DNA of 64,000 bases from Gammaproteobacteria bacterium. Its GTDB lineage: Bacteria > Pseudomonadota > Gammaproteobacteria > Pseudomonadales > Pseudohongiellaceae. Of the stretch, positions 45,993 to 54,057 are shown piece by piece. Made by a program: the position numbers and the translations under genes. Numbering within the stretch: position 1 is the first letter of the stretch; every line of letters starts with the position of its first letter. The DNA lies in contig PBYU01000011.1 of assembly GCA_002730035.1 (NCBI GenBank), forward strand, positions 5,621 to 69,620, given 5' to 3'. The notes below the pieces were generated by a model that had not been told where the DNA came from, did not search any database, and saw only the letters and a program-made list of their open reading frames with translations.

Positions 45993-47066
45993 ATGTCAGC
46001 CCTGTCTATTTATGCCGGACCCACCGCACTGAAGCGCATTCAGTCCGAAGGCCTGCATGCGGATCAGTTCAAAGTGCTGGTGGGCGCGGGGGGAGGTCCA
46101 AAATGGTTCGTGTTATTTGGGCTGGACCGTTATCTGTATGGCGAATTTTTCGCCACCCGCAGCGAAGCACTCTATACCCTGGGCTCTTCGGCAGGAGCCT
46201 GGCGCATGTGTTGCCTGGCGATCTCCGACCCGATAGGGGCCATCGAGCGCCTTGCAAGCCTGTATAGCGGGGAACGTTATTCAGACGTTCCCACGGTAGC
46301 GGAGATTACCGAGAGTGCTGGTGCGATATTGAAGGGAGTGTTGGGGACGGACGGAATCCAACAGATCGTTGAAAACCCGATATTCCGCACCCATATACTG
46401 GCGGCCCGCTGCAAAGGCTTAGCTTCATCTAACAATAAATTGACTCAGAAATTTATGTTGGCCTCGAGTGCAATTGCCAATGGCGTGAGTCGAAAATCTC
46501 TGTCGCTGTTTTTTCAGCGCACCGTGTTCAACAATATGGGAGAACTGTCACCCTGGTCTGGGCTGGATGATATCGATACCCAGTGTGTGTCACTGACCGA
46601 GGAGAATCTATTCGATGCCATGATGGCCAGTGGTGCTATACCGTTCGTTCTGGAGGGAATTCGGGACATAGCTGGAGCACAGCGAGGGCTCTATTGGGAC
46701 GGTGGAATTGTCGATTATCATTTTGACCTGATGTTTAATGCGGGAAATGAGCTAGTGTTATATCCGCATTTTAGTGATGTCATTATTCCCGGTTGGTTCG
46801 ATAAACACGTGCCATGGCGCAATATACACGAGGAGAATTTTCACAACGTGGTGCTGGTGACCCCATCCCCCGAATGGGTTTCGAGTTTACCGGGTCAGAA
46901 GATACCGGACCGGCAGGATTTCGCACTTTTCGATAATGACCAGAGGATCGCTCGCTTTCAGGAGGCACTAGATAAGAGTAACTATCTGGCCGAAGAGTTC
47001 GCAGCGCTGGTGGAGCGCGGCGTGGGTATTGATCGTATACAACCGCTGGTAAACAGACCACGCTAG
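45993..47066 (+). CDS. Patatin-like phospholipase
   Basis: A 357-residue protein from ATG 45993; an upstream ATG at 45975 adds six residues. It shows the patatin Ser-Asp dyad: oxyanion loop GAGGGPKW (31-38), nucleophile elbow GSSAG (Ser66) and DGG (about Asp236, YWDGGIVDYH). No signal peptide is visible, so it is probably an intracellular lipid acyl hydrolase. The GNAT gene follows 13 bases later. Confidence 0.88.
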   Translation: MSALSIYAGPTALKRIQSEGLHADQFKVLVGAGGGPKWFVLFGLDRYLYGEFFATRSEALYTLGSSAGAWRMCCLAISDPIGAIERLASLYSGERYSDVPTVAEITESAGAILKGVLGTDGIQQIVENPIFRTHILAARCKGLASSNNKLTQKFMLASSAIANGVSRKSLSLFFQRTVFNNMGELSPWSGLDDIDTQCVSLTEENLFDAMMASGAIPFVLEGIRDIAGAQRGLYWDGGIVDYHFDLMFNAGNELVLYPHFSDVIIPGWFDKHVPWRNIHEENFHNVVLVTPSPEWVSSLPGQKIPDRQDFALFDNDQRIARFQEALDKSNYLAEEFAALVERGVGIDRIQPLVNRPR

Positions 47067-47079
47067 CAAGGGCGATAGC

Positions 47080-47571
47080 ATGAGTGGCTTGATAAGACAT
47101 GTAATCCCCGCTGATGCAGAAGCGATGGCCGGAATATATAACTGGTGCATCACCAATACACTCATAACATTCGAAGAAGAACCCGTAACAGGCGATGACA
47201 TGTCGGCGCATTTTGCCATGGTCACTGATGAGAATCCCTGGCTGGTGCTGTTGGAAGACGGCAAACCCATCGGTTATGCCTACGCCATTGACTGGAAGGC
47301 GCGCTCTGCCTACCGTTTTTCGAAGGAAACCACCGTATACCTGCACCATGAATATTACGGGGGAGGGCGCGGTACGCGCCTTATGAAAGCCCTTATCGAT
47401 GAAATCAGAAAGACGCCGATACATGTATTAATCGCCGGTGTCGCACTGCCCAACGAAGCCAGCGTGGCACTCCATGAGAAGCTGGGATTCAGGAAAATTG
47501 GTCAATTTGAGGAAGTCGGTAGCAAGTTCGGCGGCAAGGTCGATGTAGGCTACTGGCAGCTAATACTATGA
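47080..47571 (+). CDS. GNAT N-acetyltransferase (phosphinothricin acetyltransferase-like)
   Basis: A 163-residue acetyltransferase. It has the acetyl-CoA loop YGGGRGTRLMKALI (about 89-102) and the late NEASVALHEKLGFRKIGQFEEVG block typical of the PAT/Bar branch, with VDVGYWQLIL at the end. Substrate could be an amino acid or amine; resistance function is not implied. Its stop overlaps the start of the small lipoprotein gene (ATGA). Confidence 0.9.
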   Translation: MSGLIRHVIPADAEAMAGIYNWCITNTLITFEEEPVTGDDMSAHFAMVTDENPWLVLLEDGKPIGYAYAIDWKARSAYRFSKETTVYLHHEYYGGGRGTRLMKALIDEIRKTPIHVLIAGVALPNEASVALHEKLGFRKIGQFEEVGSKFGGKVDVGYWQLIL

Positions 47572-47756
47572 GTAGCAGATTATTGAGAAGGTTTGAGCGG
47601 TTGTTGTTTATGACCGTGCTCTGTCTGGCACTGAATTCCTGTGTCTCAGCCGTATTGGGAGTAGCGGTCGATACGACCATCGAGGTTGTCAAGGTGCCCT
47701 TCAAGCTTGTCGGTGCTGCAGCGGATCTTGCTATTCCTGATGGCGACGATGACTAA
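47568..47756 (+). CDS. Small lipoprotein (NF038104-like)
   Basis: A 62-residue protein starting in the ATGA overlap with the GNAT gene. A signal helix (LLFMTVLCLALNSC) ends in a lipobox Cys at residue 25, followed by a short conserved-looking helix VDTTIEVVKVPFKLVGAA and an acidic end (PDGDDD). It resembles the short lipoproteins grouped as NF038104 from memory. Function is unknown; translational coupling with the acetyltransferase is clear. Confidence 0.8.
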   Translation: MSSRLLRRFERLLFMTVLCLALNSCVSAVLGVAVDTTIEVVKVPFKLVGAAADLAIPDGDDD

Positions 47757-47780
47757 CGATGCAACAACACCAGGACTATC

Positions 47781-48200
47781 ATGACGTTTAAGCCTGAAGA
47801 CTACGGCATACCCTCTCACTATAAACACTGGGTAGGCGACAAGACCGAAGACTACATCGGTCCTTTCTTTTTTTTCATGGACGAAGAGGCGCCGCATAGC
47901 GCATTCCGCGTTCAAGAGCATAATTTGAACGCACATGACTCCGTGCACGGTGGTATTTTAATGGCGTTTGCTGACTATACGCTCTGCCTCGGCGCAAACA
48001 TGGGGGAGAGTGAGAGTGTTGCCACCGTTAGCTGCAATAATGAATTCGTCGCACCGGCTTTTGAGGGCGATCTGGTGGAGGGGGAATGCGAAATAGTCCG
48101 GCGCGGCAGATCCATGGTATTCAGCCGCTGTACCTTGCGTGTTGAAGAGAAGGTCATACTCACCAGCAGCGCGGTGATTAAGCGCATTAATTCCAGGTAG
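47781..48200 (+). CDS. Hotdog-fold thioesterase (PaaI-like)
   Basis: A 139-residue single hotdog domain. The hallmark AHDSVHGGILMAFADYTLCLGA (HGG plus the long helix carrying the acidic residue) is present near residues 53-74, followed by the strand SVATVSCNNEFVAPAFEGD. Such enzymes hydrolyse aromatic or acyl-CoA thioesters. It ends the patatin-GNAT-lipoprotein-thioesterase run, just before the inverted-repeat region at 48197-48310. Confidence 0.88.
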   Translation: MTFKPEDYGIPSHYKHWVGDKTEDYIGPFFFFMDEEAPHSAFRVQEHNLNAHDSVHGGILMAFADYTLCLGANMGESESVATVSCNNEFVAPAFEGDLVEGECEIVRRGRSMVFSRCTLRVEEKVILTSSAVIKRINSR

Positions 48201-48310
48201 GCCCTGCCCGAAGGGGCCTACAGCCAATCCCGCTCTCTGCGTTGCACTGACTTGCAAGGTCGGCGCATTCCTGCGGCAGTGCGCCTTGATAGCAGAATTG
48301 GCTGTAGGCC
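48197..48310. repeat. Inverted-repeat-rich element between convergent genes
   Basis: GTAGGCCC (48197-48204) pairs with GGGCCTAC (48214-48221). The same right arm starts a 14-base inverted repeat GGCCTACAGCCAAT (48215-48228) whose perfect partner is at 48297-48310. GGCGCA (48262-48267) also pairs with TGCGCC (48280-48285) inside. The arms compete for pairing. It may be a bidirectional terminator or a small dispersed repeat; only one copy is in the window. Confidence 0.5.
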
Positions 48311-48340
48311 AGAGCGGTCATATATTTGTTCAGAGGGTCC

Positions 48341-49363
48341 TCAAGCCTTCAGGGAATAGACTTGTTCTGCCGTAGCATAGAACAGTGCGTGTTTCTCGTC
48401 TTCACTAAAATCGGCTGTGAGTTTTTTGAATGCATTCCATAGCACATGGTAGTTGATGGAGAGCCGGTCCACGGGGAAATTACTTTCGAACATACAGCGT
48501 TGAGGGCCGAAACACTCTATTGTGTGTAGATAGTATTTTTTCTGTACATTCAGAAACTCATCGGAAGTGGGAGGCCGCTCGGCCTTATGCCATCCGAATC
48601 CGTTGTCGGGCATAGCCAGTCCCCCCAGTTTGGCATAGACGTTTTCACATTTTGCAAGTTCAGCGATCTCCTGCTTCCATACCTGAAAGATTTCATCTTT
48701 ACAGCTGCTATAGATGCCGACTCCCAAAGGTGTACCGAAGTGATTCAGCACCATGGTGACCTCCGGCACATCGCGGGCTAAATCCACGAAGTCAAGATTT
48801 TGATGGTGGTAGTGCCAGGTGTCATAGGTTAATCCATGTTCCGCCAGTATCCGCAGCCCTTTGCGAAACGATTCCTTGCCATAGAGGTAAGCAGGTGCCT
48901 GTAAGGCAATAAACAGATCCTGCGGGCGTTTATCCCGGGCTCCGCCGTGGCGAATACCCCGCAACAGGCCATCGCTTTTCTGGGCATGTTGATCTAGAAC
49001 TTCAACTAGCAACTCTACCGAGTTACCGGCCAGATTCAGGTCGGCGTGTGCCACGATGCCTGCAACCGTTGCATTATGCGGGTCTTCCCGGCTCTGTCTG
49101 CAGCATTTGCTGATGTACTCGGTTTCGCCAACGGGTCGTAGATGTTCTGGCCCCTCCCGATAATAGAAGGCACTGCATTCCATGAAAACAGTCTTGAGTA
49201 CGTTATGACCAGAACCGGTGTCACTCCAAAGCTCGGGGAGCAGATAATTTCGGTTGAAGCGCTTCATCCAAAGATGATGATGGGGATCGATAATCGGGCG
49301 TTCAGGATCGATAATCTCTTCCCGTACCTGGGCTAGCCACTCATTGGAACCTGGTTCTGTCAT
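48341..49363 (-). CDS. Amidohydrolase-2 family metal hydrolase
   Basis: A 340-residue TIM-barrel protein. The N-terminal metal motif is IIDPHHHLW (24-32, with His28-30). Later blocks include MVLNHFGTP and MFESNFPVDRLS, which supply the conserved His and Asp of the amidohydrolase-2 group (lactonases, decarboxylases and 2-pyrone-4,6-dicarboxylate hydrolase relatives). No signal peptide. Substrate is unknown. It is divergent from the sodium symporter gene, 137 bases apart, which suggests common control. Confidence 0.88.
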   Translation of the reverse strand: MTEPGSNEWLAQVREEIIDPERPIIDPHHHLWMKRFNRNYLLPELWSDTGSGHNVLKTVFMECSAFYYREGPEHLRPVGETEYISKCCRQSREDPHNATVAGIVAHADLNLAGNSVELLVEVLDQHAQKSDGLLRGIRHGGARDKRPQDLFIALQAPAYLYGKESFRKGLRILAEHGLTYDTWHYHHQNLDFVDLARDVPEVTMVLNHFGTPLGVGIYSSCKDEIFQVWKQEIAELAKCENVYAKLGGLAMPDNGFGWHKAERPPTSDEFLNVQKKYYLHTIECFGPQRCMFESNFPVDRLSINYHVLWNAFKKLTADFSEDEKHALFYATAEQVYSLKA

Positions 49364-49419
49364 TTGGAATTCCTGTTTCTACCACACCGGCAGACGATTG
49401 TAGATACTTTGAGGGCCGC

Positions 49420-49428
49420 TGGTATAGT
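49420..49428 (+). promoter_or_regulatory. Extended -10 promoter candidate for the symporter
   Basis: TGGTATAGT is an extended -10 element (TGn plus TATAGT). A possible TTGTAG lies 19 bases upstream at 49398-49403. It leaves a leader of about 65 bases before the symporter start. Confidence 0.4.
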
Positions 49429-49500
49429 ATGCCCGAGCCATTATGGCGTTTTTAAGGCTGGTCAGGGCCCCTAAACTAATAACAGTAGCAGGAACTATGC

Positions 49501-51042
49501 ATGAGTATTACTGCAGTCGTCATTATTCTCTACCTGGGTTTCTTTGCCGGCTTTGGCGTCTATCTCAATCGTAGTAACACCAGCGCCTCAGACTGGGCCA
49601 TAGGAGGGGGCACGCTTGGTGTATTCATGCTGGCGGCGGGGGTTGCCGGCACCCGAATCGGCGGGGCAGGTACCTACGGTGTTGCCGGAGATGTAATCAG
49701 CGACGGTATTGGTCATCTATGGTATTCAGTCAACTCATTCGCTGCGCTGTTCCTGGTGGGCTTGTTCTTTGCTATTCCTTATCGGCGCCTGAAAGTAGTC
49801 AGTGTTGGGCAGGTGTTCGACCACCGCTTTGGATCTTATCGCTGCCAATGGTTAACTAGTCTGTGTGTGCAGGCAGAATATCTTGTAGTCAATATTATTG
49901 AACCCTATGTCATTGGCTCCATCATTAGTGGTGTTACAGGCCTGCCCTTCGTTGTCGGGGTCGCCATCGGCGGATTTCTGATTATATCGTTTACCGTGAC
50001 AGGCGGTCTGAAAGGCACAGCAGTTGCCAATGTGGTGCATTGCACGGTAATTATCTTCGGATTGTTGCTGGTCGGCATGGTCGCGATGAATAACCTCGGT
50101 GGATGGGAAGCCGTGGTTGCACAGTCCGGGGAGATGCTCGCTGCGGCGAACAAGGATGAAGTGCGCTGGTGGAGTTTCACCGGAATTGGCTGGGCAACCA
50201 TCATCGCCTTGTTCATTGCTGCCACGATTCATACCCCGGCGGCATCGGTCTATGCCAATTACGCCAGTTCTGCCGCTAAGCAAGACTACTTGATTCCCAG
50301 TTTCTTTTTGGCGGGCATAGTTGCTGCGATAATGCCATTGGTAGCCGGATTCATCGGTATTCTAACCATGGCAGCTTACGGAAGTGAGAGTGGATTGAGC
50401 AGCTACCTGAATATTGCGCAACTCGCTATCGATACCGGGCCAATCCTCGGTGGCATCGCGTTGGCAGCAGTGCTGGCGGCGGTAATCTCTTCCGGCGCCC
50501 CTATCCTGTTGGCCAGTTCCACTATGTTCGTCAATGACTGGGTGCCTGGTTCAAAGAATTTTTCCAGTGAGCAACAGCTACGCGCCTATAAGATCGTTAC
50601 TGTCATTTACGGCTCTGTCGCTGCAATTATTGCCTGGTTGGGAAATATCAGTTCCGTACTGCAGTTGCTGCTACTGGGTTTTGCAATGGTAGTGCCACCT
50701 GCTATTGCGGTGACTTATGTATTTTACTGGAGAAGGACATCGGAAGTCGCCGCATTCTGTGGTATCGCGACGGGCTTTGTCGGTGGTCTGACAATGTGGC
50801 TATTCAATACTCTGTATGCCGGAGTAGAAAACGCCACTGCTGGTGGTTTTGCTCAATGGTGGTACGAACTTATCGAATACCTGGGGGAATGGCGCGATCC
50901 TTCATTCCTGACACTGCTATTACCGCTGATCACTATTCCTGTGCTCACGCTATTGATGCCCAATAAGGAAGCGGACCAGCAACGGTATGATGAGTTCTAC
51001 ACAAAGCTGGGACGTATTCAGCCCAATTTCAGTTGGAAGTAG
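49501..51042 (+). CDS. Sodium:solute symporter family protein
   Basis: A 513-residue inner-membrane protein with about 13 hydrophobic helices. Family features are GGGTLGVFMLAAGVAGTRIGG near the N terminus, IPYRRLKVVSVGQVFDHRFGS, and VISSGAPILLASSTMFVNDW, the SSS sodium-site helix. AGGA lies 7 bases before the ATG. Substrate cannot be told; organic acids, sugars or amino acids are all possible. The last 16 bases of the gene, including the stop TAG region, recur as a direct repeat 56 bases downstream. Confidence 0.92.
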   Translation: MSITAVVIILYLGFFAGFGVYLNRSNTSASDWAIGGGTLGVFMLAAGVAGTRIGGAGTYGVAGDVISDGIGHLWYSVNSFAALFLVGLFFAIPYRRLKVVSVGQVFDHRFGSYRCQWLTSLCVQAEYLVVNIIEPYVIGSIISGVTGLPFVVGVAIGGFLIISFTVTGGLKGTAVANVVHCTVIIFGLLLVGMVAMNNLGGWEAVVAQSGEMLAAANKDEVRWWSFTGIGWATIIALFIAATIHTPAASVYANYASSAAKQDYLIPSFFLAGIVAAIMPLVAGFIGILTMAAYGSESGLSSYLNIAQLAIDTGPILGGIALAAVLAAVISSGAPILLASSTMFVNDWVPGSKNFSSEQQLRAYKIVTVIYGSVAAIIAWLGNISSVLQLLLLGFAMVVPPAIAVTYVFYWRRTSEVAAFCGIATGFVGGLTMWLFNTLYAGVENATAGGFAQWWYELIEYLGEWRDPSFLTLLLPLITIPVLTLLMPNKEADQQRYDEFYTKLGRIQPNFSWK

Positions 51043-51097
51043 CTCTATCAGGCATGTATCAAGCTGAGAGTTTCACGCTGCATTTCAGTTGGAAGTA
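51026..51097. repeat. 16-base direct repeat flanking the symporter stop
   Basis: ATTTCAGTTGGAAGTA occurs at 51026-51041 (the end of the symporter gene) and again at 51082-51097, 56 bases later, next to the stop of the convergent ThDP enzyme gene. It looks like the trace of a short tandem duplication. Confidence 0.8.
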
Positions 51098-51100
51098 CGC

Positions 51101-52678
51101 CTAGCGTTGCAGTTCTCCACTTGCCTGAATCAGGAACGGGCCAGGTGTCTCATAACCCTGTTCCAATAGCGAACACAGCTCATCCGCAGTATCGGCCCGT
51201 GCTCCAGGTACACCGAAACCCTTCGCCATGGCTACCCAGTCTATTTTCGGATTGCCGATATCGAAGAGGCTCGCCGCAATCTCACCCACGTCGGTTACTC
51301 CGAGCCGGCCATATTCCACGTTTAGAATGTTATAGGAGCTATTGGCGAAGATTACTGTCGTTACGTTGAGCCCTTCCCGGGCCTGGGTCCAGAATGCCTG
51401 GTTGGTATAGGCGGCACCGCCATCGCCCAACATTGCCAATACCGGCCGATCCGGGCAAGCCAGTGCGGCACCGACTGCAACCGGACTACCCTGACCAATT
51501 GCCCCACCGGTAAGGCTCAGCCAGGAATTACTGGTTGAGTTCTGACAGAACGGATATGCGGCGTTGCCGCCGCCGGAATCCGTCGCCACGATTAATCCCT
51601 CCGGCATAGTAGCCGCCACGGACTGAATAATCGTTTTGTTATTCAACTCACCGGTGGGTTTGTCAATATCCAGCTTTTCGAAGTGGGTGATTGCTTCATT
51701 TTCGGCACCGAGCCGTTCTGCCAGACGATTCAGCGCATCGATAGCATCCTCTTCGATGTAGGCGAGGCGACTCACTGAACAGCCTTCCGGTATCAATTGC
51801 CCGGGTAAGCCCTGGTAAGCGAAGAAGCTCGCTGGAATTTGCCCGCCCACCAGAATGAGGTTGTGGGTGCCTTCCAGTGTTTTCAAAACCTGTTCCGGAA
51901 AATACGGCAACCGTTCCACCGCAACACACCCTGGACCACCATCCACTCGTCCGGGGAAGGTGCCAGTCATTAATCGACAGCCCATCTTAGAGGCAATCTT
52001 GCCGGCCGCCGCGAGTGCGGATGGATCGGTGCCATGGTGTTCCAGTAGCAACATTGATTTACCGCCGCCTCCGATAATGCCAGCGATGTTTTCTATCGCC
52101 GCATCATCGACCGTGCTGCGCTGTGGGAGAGCATTAGGTGAGACTGGCCCGGAGCTAGTTCCCCATGCCGCATCTGCACCCATGACCAGCGTGGCGATCT
52201 GTCCTGTCGATCCGCTGCTTTGACGCAGCGTAGCGGTGTAGGCATCGGCACCGTCCTGGGCCAGAGAGCTTGCTGTACTGCGGGATTCGATCCAGCAGGA
52301 GAAATTCTTCGCCAGGGTTTCGATGTCGGACGTCAAGGGTGCGTCCAGGCCAACGTGATAATTTGGATGGTTACCGATGATGTTAATCATCGGAGAATTG
52401 GCGCGTCGTGCATTGTGTAAATTGGCAATGCCATTTGCCATGCCCGGACCGAGATGAAGCAGGGTAGCCGCCGGTTTGCCGGTCATTCTAGCGAATCCGT
52501 CTGCGGCTCCTGTGCAGACACCTTCGAACAGGGCGAGAACGGATTTTAGTTGAGGCACGGCATCCAGTGCCTGTACCAGGTGCATTTCGGAGGTGCCAGG
52601 GTTGGCAATACAGAGTTCAACGCCGCAATCGGCAAGGGTTTCTATTAATGCAGTGGCACCGTTCATGCTACCGTTCAT
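51101..52678 (-). CDS. ThDP-dependent acetolactate synthase-like enzyme
   Basis: A 525-residue enzyme from ATG 52678, which has AGGA 9 bases upstream. The frame runs on to 52879, but that segment is not family-like. The cofactor-activating Glu52 lies in LFEGVCTGAADGFARMTGK, and the ThDP/Mg motif GDGGAAYTNQAFW (418 on) ends with ANSSYN. Domains are in the order Pyr, central Rossmann, PP. It is annotated broadly as an acetolactate synthase large-subunit-like protein or 2-oxoacid decarboxylase. No small regulatory subunit is adjacent, so a catabolic decarboxylase or lyase role is more likely than Val/Ile synthesis. Confidence 0.87.
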   Translation of the reverse strand: MNGSMNGATALIETLADCGVELCIANPGTSEMHLVQALDAVPQLKSVLALFEGVCTGAADGFARMTGKPAATLLHLGPGMANGIANLHNARRANSPMINIIGNHPNYHVGLDAPLTSDIETLAKNFSCWIESRSTASSLAQDGADAYTATLRQSSGSTGQIATLVMGADAAWGTSSGPVSPNALPQRSTVDDAAIENIAGIIGGGGKSMLLLEHHGTDPSALAAAGKIASKMGCRLMTGTFPGRVDGGPGCVAVERLPYFPEQVLKTLEGTHNLILVGGQIPASFFAYQGLPGQLIPEGCSVSRLAYIEEDAIDALNRLAERLGAENEAITHFEKLDIDKPTGELNNKTIIQSVAATMPEGLIVATDSGGGNAAYPFCQNSTSNSWLSLTGGAIGQGSPVAVGAALACPDRPVLAMLGDGGAAYTNQAFWTQAREGLNVTTVIFANSSYNILNVEYGRLGVTDVGEIAASLFDIGNPKIDWVAMAKGFGVPGARADTADELCSLLEQGYETPGPFLIQASGELQR

Positions 52679-53001
52679 GTTAGGGGTTCCTATCGCTAAG
52701 AGAGTCACATTTGGACAATATTCAGGGAGGGCTATCATAGCATTTAATCTGTGAGCAGAAGTCTTCCGGGAATTAGCAAACCAGGCAATGGCAATTACTA
52801 ACGAAGAAAAACAAGCGGTTGAAAGCCACGAAAAGCGCGATAGATAGCCATTCGATAATTCAGTTACTAATAGTCTCAACGATTCACCTATCCTGCCCGT
52901 AACTCGTCGAGTTCAGGGATTATTTCCTGCTAAATTACTGTAAATACGGTAAAATTGGCAGCCTGCTGTGGCCAAAGAAAATTCAGGAGTAATGAGGGGA
53001 T
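52679..53001. other. Divergent intergenic region, ThDP enzyme / secreted protein
   Basis: 323 bases. The segment to 52879 is open in the minus frame of the ThDP gene but looks non-coding. Near 52934-52951 the sequence TTACTGTAAATACGGTAA has a short TTAC/GTAA dyad with TAAAAT beside it, a possible -10 for the plus-strand gene. No other structure was seen. Confidence 0.4.
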
Positions 53002-53985
53002 ATGATGCAATTAAGTGTGATAGCACTGGCAGTCGCGACCGTAGTTTATGCCGGTTCAATGCAGGCCCAGGATGATGACTATGTGGCACCAAGAACCGAA
53101 TATGGTCAGCCGGATCTGCAGGGTGTGTGGAACTTCTCCTCGGTGATCCCGATGGAGCGACCGGCTTTTTTTGGCGACAAGCAATACCTGACCGAGGAAG
53201 AAATTGCTGCACTCGCTGCACAAACCGAAGCTGGCCTGCAAGCAATTAACAGCATTGGCGTTGGTGGCTACAACACTTTCTGGGTAGAGATGGGTGGTAA
53301 GGGGGATAACCGAACTTCGCTTATTACTTATCCGCTGAATGGCAGAATGCCGGAAACCGTGGAAGGCGTACCAGTTCAGGTTGGTGGGCTTGGCCCCGAC
53401 GAGCCCGGTACCCGCCCTGTACGTATGGTGGTTGGCGGCATCGGCAAAGATGGGCCGGAAGACCGTGGTCTCTCGACGCGCTGCATTTTGGGATTCAATG
53501 CAGGCCCGCCATTTACGCCGAACCTGTACAACAACAATGTGCAGATCATACAAAACCGCGATACGGCGGTTATCATGACTGAGATGGTTCACGATGCCAG
53601 GATCGTTCCGCTGGATAAGCCTGACCAACTCTCAGACGATATCCGGCAATGGACGGGTGATTCCCGAGGATACTGGGATGGAGAGTCGCTGGTGGTTGAA
53701 ACCAGAAACTTCACCAGTCTGACTCAGAGCTTCGGTGTTTATGGTACAGCCCAGGATAAGTTGTTAACGGAGCGCTTCACTCGGGTTAGTCCCTATTCAG
53801 TCGAGTACGAATTTACCGTTGATGACCCTTCCACCTTCAAGGACAGGATTACGGCAATGGTGCCAATGGCCAAGGTGGATGGTTTGATGTATGAATATGC
53901 CTGCCACGAAGGCAATTACGGCATGATGAATATTTTGCGTGGCGAACGCATGGCTGAACGCCGTATCGCGGAAGGGAGTCAATAG
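53002..53985 (+). CDS. Secreted protein of unknown function
   Basis: A 327-residue protein with a signal peptide (MMQLSVIALAVATVVYAGSMQAQ). The first ATG is at 53002, but the ribosome site GAGGGG (52994-52999) is better spaced for the second Met at 53005. The mature N terminus has EYGQPDLQGVWNFSSVIPMERP, a pattern I recall from secreted uncharacterised proteins of soil and marine bacteria. WTGDSRGYWDGESLVVETRNF and DRITAMVPM follow later and suggest a beta-barrel or lipocalin-like fold. No catalytic motif is evident. It is convergent with the quinoprotein gene. Confidence 0.8.
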   Translation: MMQLSVIALAVATVVYAGSMQAQDDDYVAPRTEYGQPDLQGVWNFSSVIPMERPAFFGDKQYLTEEEIAALAAQTEAGLQAINSIGVGGYNTFWVEMGGKGDNRTSLITYPLNGRMPETVEGVPVQVGGLGPDEPGTRPVRMVVGGIGKDGPEDRGLSTRCILGFNAGPPFTPNLYNNNVQIIQNRDTAVIMTEMVHDARIVPLDKPDQLSDDIRQWTGDSRGYWDGESLVVETRNFTSLTQSFGVYGTAQDKLLTERFTRVSPYSVEYEFTVDDPSTFKDRITAMVPMAKVDGLMYEYACHEGNYGMMNILRGERMAERRIAEGSQ

Positions 53986-53990
53986 CTCGA

Positions 53991-54026
53991 TAGCAGCGTG
54001 AAGGGTCAGCTCTGCTAACCTTTTTT
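53991..54026 (+). terminator. Probable terminator after the secreted-protein gene
   Basis: TAGCAG (53991-53996) pairs with CTGCTA (54012-54017) over a 15-base loop; six T follow at 54021-54026 after ACC. The spacing to the T-run is imperfect. Confidence 0.45.
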
Positions 54027-54057
54027 GTGCTGTTCTGGTTTTCGCATTTGCAACCCG

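Noticed and set aside
48197-48310. Integron attC site
   Set aside because: The inverted arms do not end in the required AAC/GTT core motifs and no integrase is nearby.
51060-51075. CTGAGA in AGCTGAGAGTTTCAC near the ThDP enzyme, reminiscent of a thiamine (THI-box) riboswitch
   Set aside because: It lies after the symporter stop on the plus strand and at the 3' end of the ThDP gene, and the other conserved THI-box parts are absent.
52679-52879. 67-residue N-terminal extension of the ThDP enzyme
   Set aside because: It lacks family similarity, and the ATG at 52678 has a good ribosome site and starts the conserved Pyr domain.
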